DNA of 64,000 nucleotides from Actinomyces faecalis. Its GTDB lineage: Bacteria > Actinomycetota > Actinomycetes > Actinomycetales > Actinomycetaceae. Where the stretch lies: the NCBI RefSeq assembly GCF_013184985.2, contig NZ_CP063418.1, positions 2,634,356-2,698,355 of the forward strand, given 5' to 3'. The position numbers were made by a program, and so were the translations under genes. Under the pieces are notes generated by a model. The model made no database searches. It saw only the letters and a program-made list of their open reading frames with translations, and was not told where the DNA came from. Of this stretch, positions 55,689-64,000 are shown in pieces (the stretch's first letter is position 1; each line of letters begins with the position of its first letter).

Positions 55689-56996
55689 GTGACTGACGCG
55701 CACCAGGTACGTGGGAACCGACTCGATCCCTGGCTGGACTCCTATGCAGCACGAGCTCATGGGCTGCGCGCCTCCGAGACCAGGTCCCTGTTCGCCGTCG
55801 CCTCGCGCCCTGAAGTCGTGTCCCTCGCTGGTGGCATGCCCAACCTCAAGGACCTCCCCCTCGACCGCCTCGCTGATGCCACGGCCCAGATGATCCGCAA
55901 GGACGGCGGTCGGGCGCTCCAGTACGGCAACGGGCAGGGCCTTCCTGCGCTGCGTGAGAAGATCCCCGAGATCATGGCGCTGGAAGGCATCGACGCCGAC
56001 CCTGAGGACATCATCGTCACCACTGGCTCGCAGCAGGCTGTCGACATCATCACCGAGCTCTTCATCGACCCAGGTGACGTCATCCTGGCTGAGGCACCCA
56101 CCTACGTCGGTTCTCTCAGCATCTTCTCGACCTACCAGGCTGACGTCCAGCACGTGGAGATCGACGCTGACGGAGTCATTCCTGAGGCCCTAGAGGAGCG
56201 CATCACCCAGCTCGAGCGCGAGGGTCACTCCATCAAGTTCTTCTACTGCCTGCCCAACTTTCACAATCCGGCCGGGGTGACGCTGTCTGAGGAGCGACGT
56301 CCACAGGTCATCGAGATCTGCCGCCGCCACCACATCCTGATCGTCGAGGACAACCCGTACGGTCTTCTCGGCTTCGGGGGACAGACCTACACGGCTCTCA
56401 AGACACTGGCCCCTGACGACGTGGTCTACCTCGGCTCCTTCTCCAAGATCTTCGCACCCGGCTACAGGGTCGGCTGGGCCGTCGCTCCTCCGGCTGTGCG
56501 GGACAAGATGAAGCTCGCTTCGGAGGCGGCGATCCTGTGCCCGTCCTCCGTCGGCCAGTACTCCATCGCGATGTATCTCGACAGCTTTGACTGGAAAGCG
56601 CAGATCCGCGAGTTCCGTGGGATGTACCGCAGGCGTCGTGACACTATGGTGGAGGCTCTCAACGAGTTCATGCCGATGTGCACGTGGAACGTGCCCGATG
56701 GCGGCTTCTATGTCTGGGTCGGACTCCCTGACGGGCTGGACGCCAAGGAGATGCTTCCGCGTGCTGTCACGAACCTGGTCGCCTACGTCTCCGGCACGGC
56801 CTTCTACGCCGGCGGGCGAGCCGGCCGTGACCACATGCGTCTGTCCTTCTGCTACCCGGAACCCACTGAGATCCGCGAGGGCGTCCGTCGGCTCTCTGAG
56901 GTCGTGGTCAGAGACCTCGACCTTGTCACGCTATTCGGCCCAGCCCGCTCCCGCGATGACGACGGCGTCGTCGCCCCCGCACCCGACCAGATCTGA
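55689..56996 (+). CDS. PLP-dependent aminotransferase (MocR/LysN-like fold type I)
   Basis: A 435-residue protein resembling 2-aminoadipate or broad aminotransferases: VSLAGGMPNLKDLPLD, LQYGNGQGLPALREKI, VTTGSQQAVDIITELFIDPGD, FYCLPNFHNPAGVTLS, IVEDNPYGLLGF, the PLP-lysine region YLGSFSKIFAPGYRVGWAVAP and GGFYVWVGLPDGLDA. Exact amino acid substrate is unknown; alternatives include aromatic or branched-chain aminotransferase. GTG 55689 follows GAGAGGAG. It ends eight bases before the Ddl-like ligase, so the two are co-transcribed, which hints that it may serve a D-Ala or peptidoglycan-linked amino acid reaction. Confidence 0.88.
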   Translation: MTDAHQVRGNRLDPWLDSYAARAHGLRASETRSLFAVASRPEVVSLAGGMPNLKDLPLDRLADATAQMIRKDGGRALQYGNGQGLPALREKIPEIMALEGIDADPEDIIVTTGSQQAVDIITELFIDPGDVILAEAPTYVGSLSIFSTYQADVQHVEIDADGVIPEALEERITQLEREGHSIKFFYCLPNFHNPAGVTLSEERRPQVIEICRRHHILIVEDNPYGLLGFGGQTYTALKTLAPDDVVYLGSFSKIFAPGYRVGWAVAPPAVRDKMKLASEAAILCPSSVGQYSIAMYLDSFDWKAQIREFRGMYRRRRDTMVEALNEFMPMCTWNVPDGGFYVWVGLPDGLDAKEMLPRAVTNLVAYVSGTAFYAGGRAGRDHMRLSFCYPEPTEIREGVRRLSEVVVRDLDLVTLFGPARSRDDDGVVAPAPDQI

Positions 56997-57004
56997 GGAA
57001 CACG

Positions 57005-57973
57005 ATGACCACCTACACCGCCCCATCCTCATCCGAGCCCCTGCGCATCGCGATTCTCGCCGGTGGACTGAGTCACGAGCGCGACATCTCCCTGCGCTCA
57101 GGCAACCGCGTCGCACAGGTGCTCAAGCACCTCGGCCACACCGTCCTCGTGCTCGACGTCGACGCCCGAACCATTGCCTCACTTCGCGCCTTCGGGCCTG
57201 ACGTCGTGTGGCCGCTGGTCCACGGCGGTCCCGGCGAGGACGGGGGGTTGCAGAACATCCTCATTGCTCTCGACCTCCCCTACGTCGGGACGCACTCCGA
57301 CGGGTGCCAGCGCGCCTCCTTCAAGCCCACGGCAAAAGCCGGCGTGCGTGCGGCAGGTGTGAAGACGCCAGACTCCCTGACCCTGCCCAAGGCCTACTTC
57401 TCCCAGCTCGGCGCCCAGGAGGTTCTCGGTACCGTCGTGAGCAGGCTCGGCCTTCCCGTTGTGGTGAAGCCGCAGCAGGGTGGCTCTGGCCTCGGAGTGT
57501 CGCTAGCTACTGACGCTGATCAGCTGCGTAACGCCATGGTGGCTTGCTTCGCCTACGACGAGCGTGCGCTCATCGAGGCATACGTCAACGGCCGCGAGAT
57601 CGCCGTATCAGTCGTCGATGCGGGCGATGGTCCACGTGCGCTGCCGCCCGTTGAGGTGGTCGCTGAGGGCCAGTACGACTTCGATGCACGCTATAACCCT
57701 GGTCGCTCGGAGTACTTTGCTCCGGCACGGCTGACCGCTCAGGAGACGGAGCTGGTCCAGGAGATGGCCGTGTCCGTGCACCGGACCCTTGGCCTCGGAA
57801 ACGTCTCTCGCACGGATCTCATTCTCGACGACGAGGGCACACCCTGGTTCATTGACGTCAACGTGGTCCCCGGGATGACAGAGACCTCCCTGCTCCCACT
57901 GGCCGCTGAGGCCGAGGGGGATCTCCCCGGTCTCTACGACGCGCTCGTTCGTCATCCTCTCGTGCACTCCTGA
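57005..57973 (+). CDS. D-alanine--D-alanine ligase-like ATP-grasp protein
   Basis: A 322-residue ATP-grasp enzyme. N-terminal ILAGGLSHERDISLRSG and VWPLVHGGPGEDGGLQNILIALDLPYVGT match Ddl; the ATP-binding PVVVKPQQGGSGLGVSL and the metal-binding end TPWFIDVNVVPGMTETSLLP follow. Differences from true Ddl are visible: the usual SGVxASALxMDK segment is replaced by HSDGCQRASFKPTAKA, and the metal Glu is Asp in FIDVN. It may make D-Ala-D-Ala or ligate other small substrates. Members of this group are often found next to parAB in actinobacteria. ATG 57005 lies eight bases after the aminotransferase stop with a GAGGAA site. Confidence 0.82.
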   Translation: MTTYTAPSSSEPLRIAILAGGLSHERDISLRSGNRVAQVLKHLGHTVLVLDVDARTIASLRAFGPDVVWPLVHGGPGEDGGLQNILIALDLPYVGTHSDGCQRASFKPTAKAGVRAAGVKTPDSLTLPKAYFSQLGAQEVLGTVVSRLGLPVVVKPQQGGSGLGVSLATDADQLRNAMVACFAYDERALIEAYVNGREIAVSVVDAGDGPRALPPVEVVAEGQYDFDARYNPGRSEYFAPARLTAQETELVQEMAVSVHRTLGLGNVSRTDLILDDEGTPWFIDVNVVPGMTETSLLPLAAEAEGDLPGLYDALVRHPLVHS

Positions 57974-58132
57974 CCCCAGACCTTCTCGCCCCCCGGGCTT
58001 CTGGCCCTTGACCGGTCGGCGTATGTCAGACTGCCCCGGTCGGGGCAGAACGGAGCGCGCACTGAGCCTTGGATCCACGCGCCGGAAACGTCGGTCTGCC
58101 TCAGTCTTGACGTCCCACACAAGAGGCCCCAT

Positions 58133-58180
58133 GCAGGAGGCCGGTCAGTGTTTCACGTGAAACACTGACCGGCCTCCTGC
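58133..58180. promoter_or_regulatory. parS site 2 embedded in a 48-bp perfect palindrome
   Basis: The parS core TGTTTCACGTGAAACA is at 58149-58164. Symmetry extends 24 bp to each side of the centre, from 58133 to 58180, with no spacer. It lies between the convergent Ddl-like gene (ends 57973) and parB (ends 58222), so it probably doubles as their transcription terminator. The other bases of 57974-58221 hold nothing recognised. Confidence 0.9.
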
Positions 58181-58221
58181 TGTCATGGTCGCCGCTGCGT
58201 CAGCGTCGGCATGTAGCGGCC

Positions 58222-59442
58222 TCAGCTTTCACGCGGGTCAGTTCCCGGTGCCAGGGCCTCGACGATGCGGGCGAGGTCCTCTGTTCCCGCGAACTCGATC
58301 GTGATCTTGCCCTTCTTGGCACCCTGGGTCACCTTGACGCGTGTGTCAAACACGTCCGACAGGCGGCTCGACAGCTGCGGCATCGGGATGCTCCGTGACC
58401 GCAGTGCGGGCGCCTTGACCTCCCCCACCGGCTCATCGTGCAGTGCCACGAGCTCCTCCGTCGCGCGCACGGACAGTCCTTCGGCAACGATGCGCTGCGC
58501 CAGCCTCTCCATGGCCGCAGCGTCAGGGAGCCCGAGGAGGGCTCTCGCATGACCGGCTGACAGCACTCCAGCCGCCAACCGCCTCTGCACTAAGGGAGGG
58601 AGCTTCATGAGCCGCAACGTGTTGGAGATCTGCGAGCGAGAACGCGCGATACGGGTGGAGAGCTCCGCGTGAGTGCAGCTGAAGTCCTCAAGCAGCTGCT
58701 GGTAAGCGGCAGCCTCCTCCAGTGGATTGAGCTGGACGCGGTGGAGATTCTCTAGGAGTGCGTCCCGGAGCAGGTCCTCGTCCTCGGTATACCGAACGAC
58801 AGCAGGGATCGTCTCCAGCCCAGCCTCTCGTGAGGCCCGAAGGCGGCGCTCCCCCATGATCAGCTCATAGCGCGTCGCCTCACCGTCAGTACCGTCGATG
58901 CGACGCACGACGATCGGCTGAAGCAGCCCCACCTCCTTGATCGAGGCCGCGAGCTCGGCGATGTCTTCCTCATCAAAGACCTGGCGTGGCTGACGCGGAT
59001 TCGGGGCGATCAGCTCGACAGGCAGGTCGGCGAAGGTGGCGCCGGGTACCGGGACCAGGCCCGCCGCAGCGGGCGCGCTCTCGAACGCCGCACTGGGGTC
59101 GCTGGGGTCACTGACCCGTCCCTGTCCGGCCTCAGCACGCAGTGTTTCACGTGAAACACTCTCCGACTGCTCGACGACACCAATCGCCTCACCCGATGTT
59201 TCACGTGAAACATCCTGAGCCTCACGCTGCCCGCCGCGCTTGGAAGCCTGCATACGCTTCGACGGCGCCAACAGCGTCGACGCGATGGTTGCGGCATGCG
59301 TAGAGGCTGCGCCATCGCTCGTCTCAGCTCCGGCAGCGGAGGGAAAGAAGACGTCTGAAGGACGACGGGACGGGTTCTCTGCCTGCGCCTCAGGAATAAG
59401 TGCCTGCAGACCCCGACCCAGGCCACGCTTCTTCTGTGCCAT
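58222..59442 (-). CDS. parB: Chromosome partitioning protein ParB
   Basis: A 406-residue CTP-dependent DNA clamp that loads at parS and spreads. It opens with the ParA-stimulating peptide [16 protein letters not shown], then an unusually long linker (about 20-135), the N-domain [18 protein letters not shown] ... IVVRRI ... [24 protein letters not shown], the helix-turn-helix [30 protein letters not shown] and a C-terminal dimer domain. Two parS sites lie inside the linker code and read VSRET. ATG 59442 overlaps the parA stop (ATGA). Confidence 0.97.
   Translation of the reverse strand: MAQKKRGLGRGLQALIPEAQAENPSRRPSDVFFPSAAGAETSDGAASTHAATIASTLLAPSKRMQASKRGGQREAQDVSRETSGEAIGVVEQSESVSRETLRAEAGQGRVSDPSDPSAAFESAPAAAGLVPVPGATFADLPVELIAPNPRQPRQVFDEEDIAELAASIKEVGLLQPIVVRRIDGTDGEATRYELIMGERRLRASREAGLETIPAVVRYTEDEDLLRDALLENLHRVQLNPLEEAAAYQQLLEDFSCTHAELSTRIARSRSQISNTLRLMKLPPLVQRRLAAGVLSAGHARALLGLPDAAAMERLAQRIVAEGLSVRATEELVALHDEPVGEVKAPALRSRSIPMPQLSSRLSDVFDTRVKVTQGAKKGKITIEFAGTEDLARIVEALAPGTDPRES
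59143..59158. promoter_or_regulatory. parS site 3 (inside parB)
   Basis: TGTTTCACGTGAAACA, palindrome extended to 20 bp (59141-59160). In the parB frame it encodes VSRET. Confidence 0.95.
59197..59212. promoter_or_regulatory. parS site 4 (inside parB)
   Basis: TGTTTCACGTGAAACA within ATGTTTCACGTGAAACAT, 54 bases from site 3. It also encodes VSRET, so the linker carries two VSRET pentapeptides 18 codons apart. Confidence 0.95.
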
Positions 59443-60347
59443 CAGTTCTCCTCCAGTTCAGTACGTCCCTGCGCTCCACGTTGCGCAATCTCCTGAGCCA
59501 GGACCTTGTAGGCCACGGCGCCCGTTGACCGGGGGTCCCAGTAGACCACAGGGGCTCCATAAGACGGCGCCTCCGCGATCCTCACTGATCGTGGGATCCT
59601 CGTCTCAAGCGTGGCCTGCGGGAAGTAGGTCCGAACCTCTTCCTCGACATCACGTGCCAAGGTTGTGCGCTTGTCAAACATGGTGAGGACGATCATGGAC
59701 ACGCCTAGCGCCGGGTTGTGGATCTGCGCGATCCTCTCCACCGAACGCGTCAGCAGGGCCAGACCCTCAAGAGCGTAGTACTCGGCCTGCATCGGAATGA
59801 GGACCTCACCAGCGGCGACGAAGGCGTTGATCGTCATGATGCCGAGGCTCGGTGGACAGTCGATGAGGACGTAGTCGAGACGCTCCTGCCCCGCCTCGCG
59901 AAGAGTGATGAGGTACTCACGCAGGGCCAGCCTCAATCGGGACTCTCGCTGAGGAGAGCTGATGAGCTCGATCTCGACGGCAGCGACATCGATCGAGGAC
60001 GGCACGCACCACAGAGTCGGCGCGAAGCGTGTCTGGACAGCGACGTCGGCAACTGGTACTCCCTCAACCATGACGTCATAGAGCGTCACGTCCTCCTCGC
60101 CGTGCGGAACACCCAGGGCGGTTGAGGCATTTCCCTGAGAGTCGGCGTCGATGACCAGGACATTGAGACCAGCCTCCGCCAGCGCAGCCGCGACGTTGAC
60201 AGTCGTCGAGGTCTTACCGACACCACCCTTCTGGTTCGCCACGGCAATCACCCGAGTCTGCTCGGGACGAGGAAAACCTTCAGCGGTCACCTGGTTCAAG
60301 GCTGCGTGATCAGCCCGGAGCTGGTCGAAGATGGACGAATCTGACAA
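59442..60347 (-). CDS. parA: Chromosome partitioning ATPase ParA
   Basis: A 301-residue Walker ATPase that moves ParB-parS complexes. The deviant Walker A is [25 protein letters not shown], with [36 protein letters not shown] and [20 protein letters not shown] end. An N-terminal extension of about 30 residues precedes it. It starts at TTG 60347 after GAGGA; no ATG or GTG is near. Operon with parB. Confidence 0.96.
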   Translation of the reverse strand: MSDSSIFDQLRADHAALNQVTAEGFPRPEQTRVIAVANQKGGVGKTSTTVNVAAALAEAGLNVLVIDADSQGNASTALGVPHGEEDVTLYDVMVEGVPVADVAVQTRFAPTLWCVPSSIDVAAVEIELISSPQRESRLRLALREYLITLREAGQERLDYVLIDCPPSLGIMTINAFVAAGEVLIPMQAEYYALEGLALLTRSVERIAQIHNPALGVSMIVLTMFDKRTTLARDVEEEVRTYFPQATLETRIPRSVRIAEAPSYGAPVVYWDPRSTGAVAYKVLAQEIAQRGAQGRTELEEN

Positions 60348-60505
60348 ACCTGTCCTCCTCGGACGACCAGAGCTGTGGGGTCACTCCCCAGGCAGCCCAG
60401 TCTACGTGAGTCCACTGACATGAACTGTGGGGGCCACTGTCCACGACAGTGACCCCCACATCAGTCACAACTCGGCTGGTCGGCACACGCCGAGGCACCC
60501 GGGTT

Positions 60506-61195
60506 CTATCCGCGATGACGACGCACCTCAATGACGCGGGTCAGCTCCTCGCCCGGGGTGACAACCTCGTGAATCACCGCCGGCTCCAGCTTGGCCTTCT
60601 TGATGACGTACGTGGCGTCGTCGACCTCCTGCTGCGCCTTCGCACCCTTGAGAGCCAGCAGGCTGCCACCCGGCCGAAGGAGTCCTGAGGTCAGGCGCAC
60701 CAGCTTCGAGAGGTTCGCAACCGCTCGCGCCGTCACGGCGTCGTAGCGGTCCTTGATCTCCTCAGCACGTGCCCTCCGGACCATGACGTTGTCCAGATCC
60801 AGCTCGGCCACGACGAGCTCGAGCCACTCGACCCGCCGCTCCATCGTTTCGATAAGCGTTACATCTAGATCTGGACGCATTAATGCGACAACAATGCCCG
60901 GGAAGCCCGCACCTGACCCTACATCCGCCACCGTTCCCCGCTTGGGCAGGAAGGGGACGACGGCGGCAGAGTTGACGATGTGCCGCGACCACAGCCGTGG
61001 TAGCTCACGCGGCCCCACCAGCCCACGCAGCTCGCCCTCGGCAACCAGCATGTCGGCAAAGTGCTCAGCCGCCGAGAAGGCGACACCGAACATCTCACGC
61101 ATCTGCGCCGTCGGCTGCTCGAAGTCCTCCCCCGCCGCGGCCTGGTCACCCGCCGGGACCACCCCGTCACCCTGCACAGGCGTCGTCTCGCTCAT
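60506..61195 (-). CDS. rsmG: 16S rRNA (guanine-N7)-methyltransferase RsmG
   Basis: A 229-residue SAM-dependent enzyme that methylates G527 of 16S rRNA (E. coli numbering). It contains RELPRLWSRHIVNSAAVVPFLP, the SAM motif VADVGSGAGFPGIVVALMRPDLDVTLIE and YDAVTARAVANLSKLV. Loss of this gene in other bacteria gives low-level streptomycin resistance. It lies nine bases after jag and 158 bases before parA. Confidence 0.97.
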   Translation of the reverse strand: MSETTPVQGDGVVPAGDQAAAGEDFEQPTAQMREMFGVAFSAAEHFADMLVAEGELRGLVGPRELPRLWSRHIVNSAAVVPFLPKRGTVADVGSGAGFPGIVVALMRPDLDVTLIETMERRVEWLELVVAELDLDNVMVRRARAEEIKDRYDAVTARAVANLSKLVRLTSGLLRPGGSLLALKGAKAQQEVDDATYVIKKAKLEPAVIHEVVTPGEELTRVIEVRRHRG

Positions 61196-61204
61196 GGCTT
61201 CGAG

Positions 61205-61738
61205 TCAGTCCTGCTCATCCGCCTCATCCTGCTGCTCAGCAGGAAGGACGACGACGTGCCGGTGCGGCTCAGCCCCCTCGGACTCCGAGACCAGGCCAGC
61301 AGCCGCGACGACGTCGTGGCAGACCTTGCGCTCAAAGGGGTTCATCGGCTCCAGGGCCACGGTCTCGCCAGTGGCCTGAACCTTGGCGACCGCCTCCTGG
61401 GCGACCTTCGTCAGCTCAGCACGACGAGCGGCACGGTAGCCGTTGATGTCGAGCATGAGACGTGAGCGGTTACCCGTACGTGCCTGGACCGCCAGCCGGG
61501 TCAGCTCCTGGACGGCCTCGAGGACCTCACCGTCACGACCCACGAGGTCAGCCAGCTCGCGCTCGTCGCCCTCCTCCGAGGCGACGATGGCGACCGAGGC
61601 GCGACCGTGGTCGATGTCGATGTCGATGTCTCCGCCGAGGTCGGCGATGTCGAGGAGCTCCTCGAGGTAGTCCGCGCCGACCTCGCCCTCCTCCTCGAGG
61701 CGCTTGACAGTGGTGGAGTCAGTAGTGTTCTCGCTCAT
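61205..61738 (-). CDS. jag: Jag/KhpB-type RNA-binding protein
   Basis: A 177-residue protein with a KH domain (ELADLVGRDGEVLEAVQELTRLAVQ) and a C-terminal R3H domain (ALEPMNPFERKVCHDVVAAAGLVSESEGAEPHRHVVVLP). The N-terminal Jag-N extension of Gram-positive cocci is mostly absent. It belongs to the yidC-jag-rsmG unit and binds RNA in cell-division or envelope control in other bacteria. Confidence 0.93.
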   Translation of the reverse strand: MSENTTDSTTVKRLEEEGEVGADYLEELLDIADLGGDIDIDIDHGRASVAIVASEEGDERELADLVGRDGEVLEAVQELTRLAVQARTGNRSRLMLDINGYRAARRAELTKVAQEAVAKVQATGETVALEPMNPFERKVCHDVVAAAGLVSESEGAEPHRHVVVLPAEQQDEADEQD

Positions 61739-61774
61739 GAGGGGTTCCGTTCTCTAGGGCCTGGGTGGGGCGGC

Positions 61775-62941
61775 TCAGCGCGACTTGCGCTTCTTGCCGT
61801 TGGACTTCTTGCGCTGCTGACGCTGGCGCGCGCGCTTCTCATAGCGACGGCGGGCGATCTCCTCGGGAGTCAGACCCACGATATTGGTCTCGATCTCCTC
61901 GATCGCCGACTCGGTCTCCGCTTGGTTCTCTTGATAACGCTGCTCCTCGGTCTGGGGAAGAGCTGAACCAGCACGTTTCTGGCGGTTCTTGCGTACAGGC
62001 TGGACCCGCTGACCACCGGTCTTCCCGGCAGCCTCGAGCTCCGCAGCGCGCTTGGCTGCCTCTTCCTCCTCCAGGCTCGGCAGACCCTTGCGTGCGCGCT
62101 TAGCGTTGACGCGTGCGCGGTACTTCTTCTCCGCCTCAGAGCCTGGCGCGGGCATGTTGCGGATCGTGAGGAACTGCTGACCCATGGTCCACAGGTTGGT
62201 GGTCACCCAGTAGACCAGGACACCAATCTGGAACTGGACACCGGTGAAGGCGAAGAAGATCGGCATGATCGTCATCATCATGCGCTGGGAGCGCATCATG
62301 GGGTTGTCCGAGTTCTTGGCTGACTCGGGCATGTTCTTCATCGTCAGCTGGGCCATGGTGTACCACTGGCTCACCGACATCGCGATAATCATGAGGACCG
62401 TGACGACCTTGGTCGTCACGTCCGAGGAGTTCATGAAGGACTCAGACAGGTGCGCCCCGAAGAGGGTGGAGGCCTGGACGTCCTCAGCCAGCTCGGCCGT
62501 GAGCGGCCCGATCGAGTCGTGGTTCGCGTAGGTTCCGGTCGCCACGGCCTGCAGCGAGGCCAGCACCCGAAAGAGGGCGAAGAAGACCGGCATCTGTACC
62601 AGGATCGGCATGCACGAGGAGAAGGGGTTGGTGCCGTGCTTGCGGTACAGCGCCATCATCTCCTCCTGCTGGCGCTGGCGGGAGGCCGGGTCGGTCTTGC
62701 CCTTGTACTTCGCCTGGAGCGCCTGGAGCTCGGGCTGCATCAGCTGCATGCCACGGCTGGCACGAATCTGCTTGACGAACAGCGGCATGATGAGCAGCCG
62801 CACGAAGACCGTCAGTCCCACGATCGACAGCACCCACGCCGCGCCAGGGCCGTCCGGCAGGCCGATGAAGACCAGGGCCTTGTGGATGTTGACCATGACC
62901 CAGGCGACAGCCACCTTCAGCGGCCAGAGGATCGCGTCCAT
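61775..62941 (-). CDS. yidC: Membrane protein insertase YidC
   Basis: A 388-residue membrane insertase with about five transmembrane segments. The core is AWVLSIVGLTVFVRLLIMPLFVKQIRASRGMQLMQPELQALQAKYKGK, MPILVQMPVFFALFRVL, and IMPIFFAFTGVQFQIGVLVYWVTTNLWTMGQQ. The tail is long and strongly basic (RKNRQKRAGS ... KKSNGKKRKSR), as in ribosome-tethered Gram-positive YidC. ATG 62941 follows AAGGAG. Confidence 0.96.
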   Translation of the reverse strand: MDAILWPLKVAVAWVMVNIHKALVFIGLPDGPGAAWVLSIVGLTVFVRLLIMPLFVKQIRASRGMQLMQPELQALQAKYKGKTDPASRQRQQEEMMALYRKHGTNPFSSCMPILVQMPVFFALFRVLASLQAVATGTYANHDSIGPLTAELAEDVQASTLFGAHLSESFMNSSDVTTKVVTVLMIIAMSVSQWYTMAQLTMKNMPESAKNSDNPMMRSQRMMMTIMPIFFAFTGVQFQIGVLVYWVTTNLWTMGQQFLTIRNMPAPGSEAEKKYRARVNAKRARKGLPSLEEEEAAKRAAELEAAGKTGGQRVQPVRKNRQKRAGSALPQTEEQRYQENQAETESAIEEIETNIVGLTPEEIARRRYEKRARQRQQRKKSNGKKRKSR

Positions 62942-63014
62942 TGCACTCCTTGTGATGGGGCGTGGCCACAGATCTCGTGCGGCCACCGGCCGACTGTGCC
63001 GGCCACGGCTTGAG

Positions 63015-63320
63015 TCAGAGCGACGACGTCGCCGCACCTGCCTCGGGTCGAGGGATGTCGCGGGGATAGTGGTAGCGCCACTGCCCCGGCTCAGGCACGT
63101 GGTCCACGCCGCCACGCGTCACAGGGTTGCAACGAGCCAGACGCCACAGCGCTAGCACGACGCCCTTGGCCGGACCGTGCACCTGGACCGCCTCGACGGC
63201 GTAGGCCGAGCAGGTCGGGTAGTAACGGCACCGACGAGGCAACGCCGGAGAGACCCAGCGCTGGTAGCCACGTACCGGCGCCAGCACCACCCTGGTGAGC
63301 AGAGGCTGCCGCGAGCTCAT
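63015..63320 (-). CDS. yidD: Membrane protein insertion efficiency factor YidD
   Basis: A 101-residue protein with the family core APVRGYQRWVSPALPRRCRYYPTCSAYAVEAVQVHG and LALWRLARCNPVTRGGVDHVP. Its start overlaps the rnpA stop by four bases. Confidence 0.95.
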   Translation of the reverse strand: MSSRQPLLTRVVLAPVRGYQRWVSPALPRRCRYYPTCSAYAVEAVQVHGPAKGVVLALWRLARCNPVTRGGVDHVPEPGQWRYHYPRDIPRPEAGAATSSL

Positions 63321-63691
63321 GAGGACGTACCCGCACGACGCGAACCAGCCTGCTGACCGCGCGCAAGCAGGCGGTCCAGGTCCTTGGCCAGCTCCTGGCT
63401 CGAAGCGCCGTCGGCACCAGCCAGCCCGCGCAGCACGATCCTGCTTCCTGGCTCAAGACTCGCCACTCGCTCACGCATGAGAGCACGAACGCGTCGCTTG
63501 ATCCGGTTGCGGTGCGTGGCCCTGGGGACCTGCTTCTTAGGCACGACGACGCCGACGAGGGCCGGGGTCGTGTCCCCGGTCTCGCCGGCGCTGTAGTGGA
63601 TGACGAGCCTGCGGCTGCCTGCGCGCGCACCCGACCTCACCGCGGTCGTGAAGTCCTCACTCCGCAGCATCCGGTGCGCGGCCGGGAGCAC
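63317..63691 (-). CDS. rnpA: Ribonuclease P protein component
   Basis: A 124-residue basic protein: HRMLRSEDFTTAVRSGARAGSRRLVIHY, the RNA-binding THRNRIKRRVRALMRERV. It assists the RNase P RNA in tRNA 5' processing. GTG 63691 starts three bases after rpmH ends. Confidence 0.95.
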   Translation of the reverse strand: MLPAAHRMLRSEDFTTAVRSGARAGSRRLVIHYSAGETGDTTPALVGVVVPKKQVPRATHRNRIKRRVRALMRERVASLEPGSRIVLRGLAGADGASSQELAKDLDRLLARGQQAGSRRAGTSS

Positions 63692-63694
63692 GTG

Positions 63695-63832
63695 TCAGGC
63701 AGCGAGACGCGCGCGGCCCTTGCGACGGCGGGACGCGAGAACGGCGCGGCCGGCGCGGGTGCTCATGCGCGTGCGGAAGCCGTGCACCTTGGCGCGACGA
63801 CGGTTGTTCGGCTGGAAGGTCCGCTTGCTCAC
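63695..63832 (-). CDS. rpmH: 50S ribosomal protein L34
   Basis: A 45-residue protein, [44 protein letters not shown], complete L34. It starts at GTG 63832 after AGGAG. In actinobacteria dnaA and oriC normally lie just upstream, that is beyond the right edge. The remaining bases 63833-64000 hold its 5' region and no DnaA box that I can see. Confidence 0.97.
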   Translation of the reverse strand: MSKRTFQPNNRRRAKVHGFRTRMSTRAGRAVLASRRRKGRARLAA

Positions 63833-64000
63833 GGGTGTACTCCTGGTCGGATGATCGGAACAGTGCGTCACGGGATTCGCGGCACTGTCGCTCGTGCTGG
63901 CTGCCCCATGGACCGGGACGTGACTCCACACGAACGTCCTCACCACGATACGGTTCGTCTTCCCGCAGGGTCAAACGAATTTCAGGGCCTCTTACTGAGA

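Overview
The window is chromosomal DNA of a high-GC Gram-positive bacterium, most likely an Actinomyces or close relative (Actinomycetaceae). The evidence is the origin-proximal order rpmH-rnpA-yidD-yidC-jag-rsmG-parA-parB with four parS sites, the MurJ-pseudokinase fusion preceded by a DUF6049-type protein, a Nudix hydrolase and a CCA-adding enzyme, a SigR-type promoter before trxBA, and an approximately 1160-residue protein that resembles the PPi-dependent PEP carboxykinase known from Actinomyces and Propionibacterium. Nothing was searched against a database; all calls come from reading the sequence.

Layout: 0-3.7 kb holds a formate/nitrite-type channel, an unknown acidic protein and a Fic AMPylase gene broken by one in-frame amber codon. 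3.7-8.7 kb holds the class Ib ribonucleotide reductase genes (nrdH-nrdI-nrdE, then nrdF) with a P-loop kinase between nrdE and nrdF. 9.2-15.5 kb holds a NiaR-type repressor, a GH13 glucosidase, L-serine deaminase and an amylosucrase-type enzyme. 15.8-18 kb holds a HxlR regulator divergent from an NAD(P)-binding protein, then a pyridoxal/HMP kinase. 18.2-26 kb is replication and ribosome core: dnaB with a DnaA-box cluster upstream, a MATE exporter, the rpsF-ssb-rpsR-rplI operon and a class A penicillin-binding protein.

26-35.5 kb looks the most accessory: the putative PPi-PEPCK, a single-chain MmeI-like restriction-modification enzyme with a C10 tract just after its start codon, an MFS exporter, and a Tat-exported protein of unknown function whose 5' region contains a G11 tract next to a perfect TTGACA box. 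Both tracts are candidate phase-variation switches. 35.5-41.4 kb is a beta-glycoside locus (MFS transporter, TetR regulator, GH30, GH42); both of its outer promoters carry the same 14-bp operator core. 41.6-46 kb holds serA, serC and the CCA-adding enzyme. 45.8-64 kb is the conserved origin-flanking block: Nudix, DUF6049, MurJ, trxB, trxA, thrC, an aminotransferase, a Ddl-like ligase, parB, parA, rsmG, jag, yidC, yidD, rnpA, rpmH.

Most transcription units end in long, perfect, U-tail-poor hairpins, as is usual in actinobacteria. Two intergenic regions (15.6-15.8 and 41.4-41.65 kb) share a nested inverted-repeat element bounded by TGGCGGCGTG and its complement. No tRNA, rRNA, CRISPR array, insertion sequence or prophage was recognised.
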